Source: Neonectria sp. B-13 (Eukaryota > Ascomycota > Sordariomycetes > Hypocreales > Nectriaceae). Taken from it: a DNA stretch of 64,000 nt. A model generated the notes under the pieces. That model was not told where the DNA came from. It was given only the letters and a program-made list of their open reading frames with translations, and ran no database searches. The stretch is taken from the NCBI GenBank assembly GCA_002682825.1, contig NOKP01000002.1, positions 4,818,309-4,882,308 of the forward strand, read 5' to 3'. Each line of letters starts with the position of its first letter. Position 1 is the stretch's first letter. This document shows positions 11,539 to 21,702 of the stretch, piece after piece. Both the position numbers and the translations under genes were made by a program.

Positions 11539-12384
11539 TCAGTCATCAACTCCCCTCTCCTTAAGCCTCATGTGCTTCAGGCTAAGATTCAGAGCGCCAA
11601 CCTCAGCATCCACAAATTGCTCCGGCACCTCGCAGATCGACCACTGCTCCTCCATGTCCTCTTTGTAACCCGCAAGCTCTTCCGCAGGATCAAACGTCAA
11701 ACTGCCATCGCTCGGGTCCCTGTAATACATCTTCACCATCTCGCTGTCCTCCGCCTCGAGCTCCCACCTGGGCTGCACCTCGACTTCGTACCGGTGGCCC
11801 TCCGGCGCATTCGGTGGCCGGGCGATCCTGGACGTCCGCGGCACTGGCAGCTCGCCCCAGATGATGTAAATACTGAGAAGATTCGGCATCCACTCTAGAA
11901 GCATCGACAGTGTCTCGATGCTGAAGTAGGCCGTGAAGGCTGGCAGGGCGAGGTGGGAGATGGACGCCCCCATCTCCTCGACGCCGTCGTCCCAGTCCTC
12001 CTGGAGAGACTTGAATTCGTCCCACGAGTCGAGCGATACATAGACAGGATCCTTCTCGTGATCCCACTCGCGGACGAGGATGTGGCCCTGCGTCTCCTCG
12101 CGCACCCGCATCATCAAGTTGCGCTTGGCCACCCAAAGTTCGACAACCTCGCGGGCCTCGCGACACACGAAGACGGCCGCGGGCATGGGGACCTGCATGT
12201 ACGGCCGGTGGTCGACGCCTTTGAATTCCTCCATCTCGTTGTTCGCGTCGATGAACTGGATGTACCACCGCCAGCCGAATAGACAGAGAGCGGGTTCGTC
12301 GTCGTCGATGGGGAGCGTGGCGCCCCAGATAAGACGACGAATCTCAGGCGGGAGGCGCCCGAACTGGGGAAATGAAGTTTCCAT
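11539..12384 (-). CDS. 2EXR-domain (F-box-like) protein
   Basis: Single-exon gene, 281 residues from the ATG at 12384; the open frame extends slightly upstream but without an ATG. The N-terminus FPQFGRLPPEIRRLIWG is the hallmark of the fungal 2EXR family, named for a short conserved F-box-like segment, followed by VFVCREAREVVELWVAKR near residues 80-100, the usual second conserved block. The family is greatly expanded in filamentous ascomycetes and its molecular role is not established; substrate recruitment by analogy with F-box proteins is only a guess. No signal peptide or membrane segment. A second member lies at 51441-52718. Confidence 0.8.
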   Translation of the reverse strand: METSFPQFGRLPPEIRRLIWGATLPIDDDEPALCLFGWRWYIQFIDANNEMEEFKGVDHRPYMQVPMPAAVFVCREAREVVELWVAKRNLMMRVREETQGHILVREWDHEKDPVYVSLDSWDEFKSLQEDWDDGVEEMGASISHLALPAFTAYFSIETLSMLLEWMPNLLSIYIIWGELPVPRTSRIARPPNAPEGHRYEVEVQPRWELEAEDSEMVKMYYRDPSDGSLTFDPAEELAGYKEDMEEQWSICEVPEQFVDAEVGALNLSLKHMRLKERGVDD

Positions 12385-12897
12385 TGGAGCAGACAAGAGA
12401 GTGTGCTCGCGATAGGATGCGGTTCGGTAAGGACAGATGGGGGAATGTGGTCGTTATGACGAACGAAAAAGAGATGAGATGCGCACTTGGGCCTCAATGG
12501 AAGGCACCCTATTCAGACGATCGCGCAGGGTGATGGACACGTGAAGCGCATGACGCGTAAAGCGACAAAAACAATTAAAACAAGGAAGAGGGAGCGATGG
12601 ATTTATCGCTCCTATCATGGCCGACGTCAACCTGTAGGTGCACTAATTGAAGTCGCAATGACGTTGCAATATTCACAGTTATCGAGGCACGGTTAGTACA
12701 TCCAATTGTTAAATAGACAATTTGAAACTATGTGATATGTAAGATGACTGGGCAAAACGGCAATTGGTATTTTATACATGTTGTAATAAATAGCTAAAGA
12801 TGCGTAGGACATATAATATTCCTTTCGACATCTTGTTTCTTCTTCAGCCCTTGCTCGGCACGCTAGATCATCATCATGGCTCTTCCCAGAGCTTCAC
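12385..12897. other. Intergenic, AT-rich on the left flank of the thiolase gene
   Basis: Promoter of the 2EXR gene plus the 3' side of the thiolase gene. The part 12700-12840 is AT-rich. No gene seen. Confidence 0.5.
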
Positions 12898-14337
12898 TTA
12901 GAACCTCGCCTCGACCTTCGTCTGCGTATCCTGCAGCGCCCAGTCACTCCGGTGCGTCTTGCTCCGCACCGCATCCACCTGCTCCTTGGTGAAGCCGCGC
13001 GCTTCGACGGCCGGGTTGTACCCGAGCTTGTTGCGCTGGCCGACCATGGTGGAGTTGACGGCCGGCGCCGTCTTCCCGTCGGCGCGCCGGTACACCGTCA
13101 CGACGACGGCGCCGCCCAGGCCGAGGTTGTGCTGCAGGCAGTACCGCGTGTTGGGCACGGCGCGGTTGTTGGCCCAGCCGCGCAGATGCCACACCAGCTC
13201 GGCGCACTGCGCGATGCCCGTGGCGCCCAGCGGATGGCCCTTGGAGATCAGGCCGCCCGACGGGTTGACGACGTACTTGCCGCCGTACGTGATGTCGCCG
13301 GCGCGCACCAGCTCGTGCGCCTTGCCCTTGTCGCAGAGGTCCAGCGCGTCTAGCACAACCATCTCGTTGGCGCTGAAGCAGTCGTGCAGCTCGACGACCT
13401 GCGCGTCTCGCGGCGAGATGCCGGCCTCGCGCGTGGCCTCGCGGACCGCGCGCTGCGTCATTTCGTAGCCCATCAGGTCGATGGCGCTGCGCGAGAACAG
13501 GCTGGGCGCGTCCGTGGCCATGCACTGGCCGGCGATCTCGACAGCCTGCTCTTTGAGGTGCGGCCGGGCGTCCAGGAAGGCCTGCGAGACGAGGATGGCC
13601 GCCGCGCCGCCGTCCGATGTCGGGCAGCACTGCAGCTTGGTCAGGGGCTCGAAGATCATGGGGGCTTTGAGGATCTCGTCGCGCGTGTAGACCTGCTGGA
13701 ACTGCGAGTAGGGGTTCTTGGGGGAGTGGGCGTGGTTGACGCGGGCGATCTCAGCAAAGTCCTCTGCCGTGGCGCCGTACCTGCGTGTGGTTGTAAGTAT
13801 ATGCCATTACTGTATGTGTTTCTGAGGGCGATGGTGGACTCACTTCTCCATATATTCCCTCCCGGCGTTGCCAAACATCTGAGCAGCTCCAGGGGCATTC
13901 GTCACGCCCCTCGTCTCGGCCATCATCTTGCCGGTGGTGCCGGTCGGGTTCTCGCGGTCGTTGAAGAAGGTCTGCAGGCTGCCGGGCATCATCTTCTCGA
14001 AGCCCACGACCATGACGCAGTCGGCGGCGCCGTGGGCGATGAAGCTGCGGCCCATGGCCAGGCCGGTGCTGCCGGTGGAGCAGTTGTTGTTGACGTTGTA
14101 GATGGGGATCTGCGTCATGCCGAACTGGTAGAAGACGCGCTGGCCGCACGTGCTGTCGCCATAGCAGTAGCAGGCGACGCCCTGGTCGACGTCGTCGTAG
14201 TTGATCTGGGCGTCCAGCAGGGCCTTGATGCCGGCCTCGAAGCCGAGTTCCGTGTAGTCGACCTTGCCGCGGGGCTTGATGAACTTGGTCATGCCCACGC
14301 CGAGGACGTAGACGGGCGACTTTTGTTTGGGAGACAT
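12898..14337 (-). CDS. SCP2/SCPx-type thiolase (acetyl-CoA acyltransferase family)
   Basis: Thiolase-fold enzyme of the sterol-carrier-protein-X type, which cleaves or forms 3-oxoacyl-CoA, often of branched substrates, usually in peroxisomes. Exons are 13844-14337 and 12898-13780, with a 63-base intron; the product is 458 residues. It begins VYVLGVGMTKFIKPRG, has the nucleophile cysteine in NVNNNCSTGSTGLAMG (about residue 85), the conserved VVELHDCFSANEM block with the catalytic His/Cys environment, and the C-terminal NPSGGLISKGHPLGATG with the second catalytic histidine. No SCP2 lipid-transfer domain follows, so this is the thiolase module alone. The last three residues, ARF, only weakly resemble a peroxisomal PTS1 signal; location is therefore inferred from the family. 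Strong C/G-ending codon bias. Confidence 0.9.
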
Positions 14338-15375
14338 GGCGGCTGATGTATGTGGAGGGTGATGGCGATGAGGAGTGGTGATGTGTATCAGATGGGATCA
14401 ATAATAAGCACTCGCTTGCTTTCACCAGGTCACATCGAAATCAAGACAGACGAAGAAGATGAGGTCGAAGATGAAGAGTTAAAAATGGCCTGATGGGAAA
14501 CCAACCAAGTTAAAATACCGGGACAAGGAAGAAAGAAGGAAACGTCCAGTATATCAACAACCACAGTGCATTGTTCAGACCAAGAACAAATTGCCACGGC
14601 TGCGGCTCAGCAGGCCATCAACGAGGTCGGCTCAGTCGCTCTGTTCTCGGGATGATCTTCTCCAGCCGTTCAATGGACGTCTTGTGTCCCCTGTTTTACC
14701 CCAGCTTTGGGCTGCACATCGAGGCGAACGATGCGGGGAATCAGACGTAGTACCGAGGCCTTCTCCCAGCGCGTCCTGAGAAGGCCCGTGGCTAATAATT
14801 GCCGAGGCAGTTTAGCTGCTGCGTTTGGGCGATGTGAACTCACTGTTTTCCTCTTTGGGTTGGGGGTCGGACTATTATTCGGGCCGGGGAACGTCACTCC
14901 ACGGAGGGATGTTCTCTTATGAATGCTGCATTTGCTCCCATCTTCTCTGACACGGAGAAGAGCCTTTCGCTCAGCTGAAAACACATCACCCTCTCGGAAA
15001 TATCTGGGTCATGTATGCCCGAATTCCGACTTTGGAGCAAAAGACCGAGCCCCACGTCCGATTCATAAGCTTGTTGTGTCAGCAAACATCAATAACCCGA
15101 GATGTGTATTACACCGACCGGCCGAGTGAGCCGGCTCCGTTCAGTCTATCGGCCGAGTGGTCAGAGTCCATGATGGTGACGCCGAGTATAAAGGCATCCT
15201 GCTTGGGACTCCTTTTCCAGAATCTAACTACCTATCATTCCAAAGTGCATTGAGCTTGATACCCTGATTCCTTTGAATACCCAACATTAATATCGTCTCT
15301 CGCAACCACCCTAATATCACGACTGAGACAACACACAAGCCCACCACATCCTCACATCCTCAAGACTCCTTCAAA
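14338..15375. other. Divergent promoter region, thiolase and NAD(P)-binding protein
   Basis: Both flanking genes are transcribed away from this segment. A TATA-like TATAAA lies at 15187-15192, and GC-rich CGG/CCG words (for example CCGGCCGAGTGAGCCGG near 15119) could bind zinc-cluster factors. No gene seen. Confidence 0.5.
15187..15192 (+). promoter_or_regulatory. TATA-like box
   Basis: TATAAAG lies about 185 bases before the start codon at 15376; a CA-rich leader ending in TCAAAATGC follows. Confidence 0.45.
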
Positions 15376-16062
15376 ATGCACATCCTCATCCTCGGCGCTA
15401 CTGGCCAAAATGGCCAGCTCATTGTCAAATTCGCTCTTGAAAAGTCCCACACTGTTACCGCCATGGTCAGGAACCCATCAACCTCTCCCCTACCCCAAGA
15501 CTCCAACCTCACAATCGTCTCCGGCTCGTCGACCTGTCAGGCCGACCTCGAAGCCGCCCTGCGCTCACCCTGCCCACCAAGCGCCATAATAATCGCTCTT
15601 GGCCACCGCCGTTCTGGATCATCACCGTTCTCCGCACCGGCTCCTGGCTCCCTGCCCGACCTCTTTGAATTGACTACTCGAGCTCTTGTCAGCGCTATCA
15701 AGGCCGTCGGGTTCACAACCCCACCCAAGCTCGTCGTCAACTCTGCTCAGGGCGTTGGCCCATCGTGGAAATCCATGGCTCTGCCTGTGCGCTTCATCTT
15801 CAGCCACAGTCCCGCCATGCGGATCGGCCTCGCTGACCACGGGCGCATGGATACCGTTGTGCGAGGAAGCGGTCTTCCCTTCGTGCTCGCTCGACCTAGT
15901 GGCCTTATGTCCGGTCCGCCGCGTGACGTCCGCGTGTGGCCGGAAGACGGCAAAGGTGCGCCTTGGATAGCTACCATTACGCGAGAGAGCTTGGCGGCGT
16001 GGTTAGTGGACGCTGTCGAGAAGGATGAGTGGAATGGCACGGCACCGGTGATTACGAACTAG
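15376..16062 (+). CDS. NAD(P)-binding protein, atypical SDR / NmrA-like
   Basis: Intronless gene of 228 residues. The N-terminus MHILILGATGQNGQLIVKF carries the GxxGxxG dinucleotide-binding turn of atypical (NmrA or SDR-a5-like) short-chain dehydrogenases; a later segment KLVVNSAQGVGPSWKSM corresponds to the central strand and loop where classical enzymes have Ser/Tyr, but no YxxxK pair is evident here. LPFVLARPSGLMSGPP is the substrate-side block usual in this family. Such proteins act as NAD(P)H-dependent reductases/isomerases or as redox-sensing regulators, and the substrate cannot be told. It stands alone, convergent with the NLR gene downstream. Confidence 0.8.
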   Translation: MHILILGATGQNGQLIVKFALEKSHTVTAMVRNPSTSPLPQDSNLTIVSGSSTCQADLEAALRSPCPPSAIIIALGHRRSGSSPFSAPAPGSLPDLFELTTRALVSAIKAVGFTTPPKLVVNSAQGVGPSWKSMALPVRFIFSHSPAMRIGLADHGRMDTVVRGSGLPFVLARPSGLMSGPPRDVRVWPEDGKGAPWIATITRESLAAWLVDAVEKDEWNGTAPVITN

Positions 16063-16425
16063 ATGGAATTATGATGTATATCTTGAGATTCTGTTGAAGG
16101 ACCAAGATCGTTGATGGGAACTGCATAATCTTCTGAGGCGTTTTGTGTGGAATATGGGATTTATACTTAGACAAGATGGATAAGAGCATGTTTATTTATG
16201 TTGATTCAGAAAGATTGATATGTGACGATATGCCAGCTGAATAGTTGTGTGAACTTGACCGTCTCATCCTTCGCTGTCACGGACTATCGCCAAGGACACC
16301 AGCCATCTAGCTGGAAGGCAACTCAGGGAACAATTCCTATGGCCCTTGGATGCCACGAGATAGTCATGAGGGATTTCTTTTGTAGGCACATAGCGGACGT
16401 ATCTTTTTGTATCTTATTTTTGTTT
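16063..16425. other. Intergenic, convergent 3' ends
   Basis: 3' untranslated regions of the NAD(P)-binding gene and the NLR gene. Nothing else seen. Confidence 0.5.
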
Positions 16426-19400
16426 TTAACTATCTTGGTCCATTTCCTGCGGCTTGTTGCTCGCACCCACTGCCTCGGCTTTCTCCCACTTGACCAGGTA
16501 CGCCAACTTTTGTGCTAGGTATGGATCGTCTGTGCCAAGGTGTTGACCAAGCTTGACGCACTCCCGTAGTAACTTTATTGCCTCTGCAAAACGCCCTTGA
16601 CTTCCCCAAGTCACTGCAAGGCCCCACATACTTATCAGCGTGGCAGGGTGCGCTGCTCCAAGCACCTCCTTCCTCATCCCAAGCACCTGTAGGTGTAGTT
16701 CCTCTGCCTTCTTCCCCCGGCCTTGCTGATCGTATATTGATGCTAAGTTACTCATGCTTACCAGCGTGTTAGGGTGCGCTGCTCTAAGCACCCTCTTTCG
16801 CGTCTTAAGCACCTGCAGGTAAAGCTCCTCTGCCTCCTTCCACCGGCCTTGATTGCGATACGCTGACGCAAGGTTACCCATGCTTATTAGCGTGGTAGGA
16901 TGTGCTGTTCCAAACATCTCCTTTTCCATCTGAAGCACCTGTAGGTGTAGCTCCTCTGCCTTCTTCCCCTGGCCTTGCTGACTGTATATTAATGCTAAGT
17001 TATTCATGCTTGTTAGCGTATTAGGGTGCGTTGCCCCAAGCACCTCCTTCCTCATCCTAAGCACCTCCAAGTTTAGCTCCTCTGCCTCCTTCCACTGGCC
17101 TTGGTCACTGTATGTCAATGCTAAGTTACCCATGCTTATCAGTGTGTTAGGGTGCGCTGCTCCAAGCATCTCCTTTTGCATCTCAAATGCCTGCAATTGT
17201 AGCTCCTCTGCCTCCTTCCACCGGCCTTGATTGCAATACGCTGACGCAAGGTTATGCGTGTGGACCAGCGTGCTTGGGTGGTTTGCCCCGAGCACTCTCT
17301 TTGCAGTGTCCATCACTTGCAGCCCAAGCTCCGCTGCCTCCTTCCACAGACCTTGGGTCGAGTGCACTGTGAAAAGGTCGCCCATGCTGGCGAGCGTGTC
17401 TTCATGTTCGCCCCCCAGAATTTCCTTCTTTAGCTTTACTGCTGTGGCCAGCCACTGTTCAGCATCCTTCCATTGCCCCAGAAAATTATAGTAACCAGCG
17501 ACATTGTGCAATAGGTATGCTCTGTCAAGAGTTTCACCTCTTGAGCCAGTACCGCGATTATCCAGCACAGCAAGAGCATGGGGAAGGTATTTGAGACATA
17601 CTTCCCGAGTCTCAAACTCCCCGTACGGGTAAGCAGCCGCCACCGTTTCGAGAGCCCAGTCTGCAAACTCAGCCGACTCTTGCTCACTGACTAGCCATTT
17701 GCGCATAGTCAATTGAATCAGCCGGTGCATGTCCAGGCTCTGATCTTTTCCCTCCGAGATGAAAGAAAATGCCTTGAGAACACCAATAGCCTTGGTGACC
17801 GCTGCTAGACTGCCAGCTGACTCTTCTGGCCGCCTTCGGTGACAGTAATCAGCAATGAAGACTTCAGGAATAGCCTGCCGGTTGAACAGACTAATCAGAG
17901 CCAAAACATCGCTCGCAATTGGGTTGCGTCGCTTGATCTGCTGGAATGAAATGATCCAAGTTGTCGTGAGTGAGTGTGGTGTCTTCGAGTCTCTTCCGAC
18001 AGCTTCGAATGGCTCGCTCAGCCGATCCACTAAGCTGGAGTCACTCTCGTCCAAGAGCTCGATGTAGTCGCCGACCGACATGGTATTTTCCTGGATAAAT
18101 GCCGCAGCCTGCACGAGCGCAAGGGGTAAATGTTCTAGCCGGGACGAAAGGAGCAACGTGTCTGCCTTGGTGATCTCATCATCCTCCAGCATCGCACGCA
18201 CGAGTTGGTCTGCTTCGTGGTCACTCATTCTCCCAACCTCGATCGGAAGCTTCCCTCGAGTGATTCTCGACCCTGCCTGCTTGTTCCGGGTAGTGACGAG
18301 AATGGATCCATGGGGGCACTCAGGTATGTATCGTCCTAGGCTGCCTTCTGAGTTGGACGCACTATCGGATGAATTGTTCTTCGCGTCTTCTTGCTTTGGC
18401 TGAAAAAAAAGCTCGGTGTCATCGGCATTGTCAATCACCATGATCCACTGGCTTTTGTACTGTCTCTCGAGAAACGTTTTGACGAGCGAAAGCACATCGA
18501 CTTTAGAATCGTTGTATCCAGGAATGTTGCATTTTTCCGCAATTAAGGTGTAGGCTTCCCGGAACCGTTCAGCATTGCTTGCATGTACCCAGAATACGGA
18601 CACGTCCGGACACGTCTCATGGAGCCAGTGCACATAGGCTAGCGCAATTTGTGTTTTACTGTGACATATTAGACTGTGCAACATAGTCTCGATCATAGGA
18701 GAAGGTACCCAATGCCACCAAGGCCATGGAGCGACACCCTGGGTCTCGAATTGGCAGCCCTTTGGTGTCGACCATAGCCAAGTTGTCTTTTGAGTTTGTC
18801 GAGAACTTCAGATCGCTCGACAAAATCTGGGTTTTGGTTGTATGGGACAAGGACTAAACTCGTTCAGTAAAGACTCTACTACTATTCCCTGTCACATACA
18901 CTTTGCATTCCCCGTTTGAACCCGACGGCTCTTTGCTAGGGATCGATGAGCGAGACCCTTGAGCCTCACGAGGGCCTTCCGGTACTCATGATCATAAGGC
19001 TCAAATTTCACCATGTTGGAGTGTGTCCGGGCAATTGCACAAATGTGTTCTGGACCATTTTCCCATGCACGGCAACGTGTAGCCGACGATTTAGTTACTA
19101 GGATGGCAGCGGGCCCTTCCATTACCCATTTTCCAGCTTTGTCCTATTGAATGTTAGTATCTAGACTATAAGCCAACAAGTAAAAAACCAGCATACCTGC
19201 TGTGCTGTTGGCGATTCTTCTGTCTCGTAGAAGCAAAAGACCTCCGAGTCCCCCTCCCCACCGAGTGCTGTGTGGAACTCCCGTTGTTGGATAAAGAGAA
19301 TCTGAGAATTGATATTGCTGATAGACTCGATGAGAAAGCGATTCGGACGGTTTCCGACCATTGGGATGAGCGATGTGATGTCCATGCCATCATGAGGAAC

Positions 19401-20311
19401 TCCGAAGAAGACGATCCCATACACGGCCTGATGAAGACTCTTGTCGACCTCGCTCTTCGATTTCGACAGTGACATCAGGGTCTGCCATGAGAGTCAGGAT
19501 TCCACCCGTTAGAATAGCTCAATCAGGACTGAGAACATCCTTTGAACTCACCTGCTTTACAATTAGGCCCCCCAAGCTGTGAGCAACCAGGATAATCGGT
19601 TTGTTCGTCCGGCTCTGAGGTAGTTCAAGTAGGCTGTTGTGAAATGATGTTGAAAGGTCCTCCAAGTTCTGAATGCTCTTGCTTTGTGCGACAGCCGATT
19701 CGTAGCCATAGGTCATCACCCGCGCCATTGGATGATCCGAGTCCTCCCAGGTAAGGTCGTGTGGAAGAGCGTCTCGTAGCCACATATAGTCCTCGTTCCG
19801 GTCCTTGAAGGACCCAAAAGCGTGCCCACCAAGACCAGAAATCGCGACAATACTAGGCTCATTAGCGCGGTTTACTTTCGAGTATCGGGGGTTCTTACTC
19901 GACTTTATGCTCGTCTTCAGCCGGGGCGTAGAGAGTGGTGATGCCGAGGAAGTCATAGTCAAATATCAGGTATCGGTCGCGGGCGGCTGGATTGTCGGAT
20001 GGCTTCGGCAGCAGAATGCGACAAGTCTTGCCGGGTCGAAGCGTCTGGAGCCGAGTTGGGAGATTCTGGAAGGTAATCGTACCGGTGCTGGAACTGCCGT
20101 CGATCTCACGGGCAAGAGACTTGACAACTGGGCCGGTGGGGACATCGCCTTCTTCTAAGCAAGTTTGTAGACGTTCGACATCCCAGTCCAGAGGCACACC
20201 GCGAACACGAAGCGTCATGTCAGACTTCGGTCGCTTGGTGTCGAGTCCGTCGACATGAGTAGAATCTGACGCTTGGGGCGCAAGTCCACTGGGCAATGAA
20301 GGCTGGTTCAT
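16426..20311 (-). CDS. NLR-type STAND receptor: alpha/beta hydrolase, NB-ARC, eight TPR units
   Basis: Fungal NOD-like receptor of 1206 residues. Exons are 19899-20311, 19552-19852, 19197-19481, 18900-19143, 18709-18853 and 16426-18658; all five introns are 46-70 bases and all phases close. Residues 1-137 form the leader region that usually precedes the SesB-type hydrolase (RVRGVPLDWDVERL, ending GITTLYAPAEDEHKVD). The hydrolase follows: VAISGLGGHAFGSF, nucleophile elbow VAHSLGGLIVK (Ser about 230), IVFFGVPHDGMD. The NB-ARC domain opens VPYNQNPDFVERSEVL and has a Walker A GLGGIGKTQ (Lys 464), then WIMVIDNADD (Walker B-like) and LPLALVQAAAFI (GxP-like). From about residue 845 come eight 42-residue TPR units of kinesin-light-chain type. 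Such proteins control heterokaryon incompatibility or immunity-like responses. In this class the N-terminal hydrolase is thought to be the effector; the ligand is unknown. Confidence 0.92.
16560..17500 (-). repeat. Tandem 126-base repeats encoding the TPR array
   Basis: The same landmark (C/T)AGCGTG recurs at 16636, 16762, 16888, 17014, 17140 and 17266, exactly 126 bases apart, each unit coding for 42 residues with the core WKEAEEL or GKKAEEL. Adjacent units are very similar at DNA level, including third positions, which implies recent duplication or gene conversion. The outer units (towards 17500 and 16570) are more diverged. Confidence 0.9.
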
Positions 20312-21702
20312 GATTGCGGAGATCACGATGATGATACAAAGCCGAGCTGACTGGTGTTTACATGGGCCTTAACATGCTCTCCAAGCCCAAGCCGGCGGAA
20401 GAGGTTTTCGCGATTGACCTCGGTATCAGCGTCGAGTGCAGTTTTTCTTTTGTCTGATCTTCTTGATGGGATGGCAACGAAGTTTTGATGAAAGGTGGCA
20501 AGGAGAACAGAACGCAGAGAGAAATGAGGAGAGGAAATGAGCGGGGAACCAGCAATGCGTAAGGCGTCCAGTCGCCTCTTGCATTGTGCGGCTGACATGG
20601 ATGGGCGGCTCGACCAACAGGATCTTCCGTCATTTCTGCACATCTTGGTCCAGTCAAACCAAAGCGTCAGATCAGGCTGAGACGGTGCACCAGTGAGTCT
20701 GCGATAAAGGGCAGCTCTACCTGGTACATGATGACAATGGCGGTTAGGATGAGCAAAAATAGCAGCAGAGAGGTATTCGTCAAGACTGGACTGCGTCAGA
20801 GTGGACATTGAGGCTGTTAATTGGTGTTGTTAGTCGTAGACGCGCTGAGAGACGAGACAGATAGGGAGAAGTAGGTGTATTCAAAGCGGTCACGGAAGAG
20901 CGAAGCTATCCCGTAAAGCCCATAGTAGCATACCCAACGTGTGGTTTCTCTTTTATCAGGCTGTAGAAAAGAGGAACATGCTTATGGACCTGGTTGTGGT
21001 GTTGTGACAGCAGTAGCCCCATGACAGCCTCGTTTCTTCATGAACCTAGTAGTGAAGCTGAAAGAGCACACCCGCAGGTGCCAGGCTCCTCTACGAAGCA
21101 CATGGACCCCTGAGACATTTTCGTCTAGTGCCACCCAGACATTGGAGGCCAAAACGACTCAAGAGAACCACCAAAGCCTGCTGTGTCTGAGGCACGACCC
21201 CATCGTCTCAATATATCCCACCATCTTTGCGCGTCCGAAAAATAGGTTGTACAAAGTCGCAGTGCAATACAAACAAGTCCACAGCTAGACCATCTAGTCT
21301 TCATGCGCCCTACAGCACTGCGCGTACGCAGAGTGCAGGGGTAAATATATATGTGGTAGAGACAAATGTCGAACAAAATAACGACAATGACCTGTCCATG
21401 GATGCGCAAACCTCATGTCGCCCAACGCCCGCTAATCCCTCTGGGGCCGACTCATGCCTCCTGCAACGAAAAAAAAAAAGAAAAAAAAGAAAGAAAAGAA
21501 GCCGTCCGTTCCCATTGCCGTTGTGGCTCGCCCGTCTACATGGATGATCTTGTCCAAAACATTCTCGCAAACCCAAAAACAAAGAAAACTATGGATAGCA
21601 GTTGTGGCCCCTCCGATAATAGGGAGTCGCCTGAGCCCCATGTTCACAAATGAAATATTGCGTTAAGTGTTGGCCTGGGTCGGATGTGAGGGATGCCAGT
21701 AA
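20312..21702. other. Intergenic with an A-rich tract
   Basis: Upstream side of the NLR gene and downstream side of the Zn2Cys6 gene. An open frame at 20323-20808 on the minus strand overlaps the NLR leader and shows no family motif. An A/AG-rich run lies at 21469-21500. Confidence 0.5.
21469..21500. repeat. A-rich simple sequence
   Basis: Runs of 8 to about 11 A separated by single G residues. Simple-sequence DNA; it produces spurious poly-lysine and poly-phenylalanine frames. Confidence 0.8.

Noticed and set aside
13384..14346. 320-codon plus-strand frame
   Set aside because: Antisense to the thiolase gene and composed of Gly/Ala/Val/Arg runs; shadow.
18905..18925. GGGTTCAAAC on the minus strand, B-box-like
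   Set aside because: Lies within the NLR coding exon and has no tRNA fold.
20323..20808. 161-codon minus-strand frame beside the NLR gene
   Set aside because: No motif; overlaps the NLR leader in another frame. A short upstream exon cannot be excluded but nothing supports it.
21454..21666. Lysine-rich plus-strand frame and phenylalanine-rich minus-strand frame
   Set aside because: Translation of an A-rich microsatellite.
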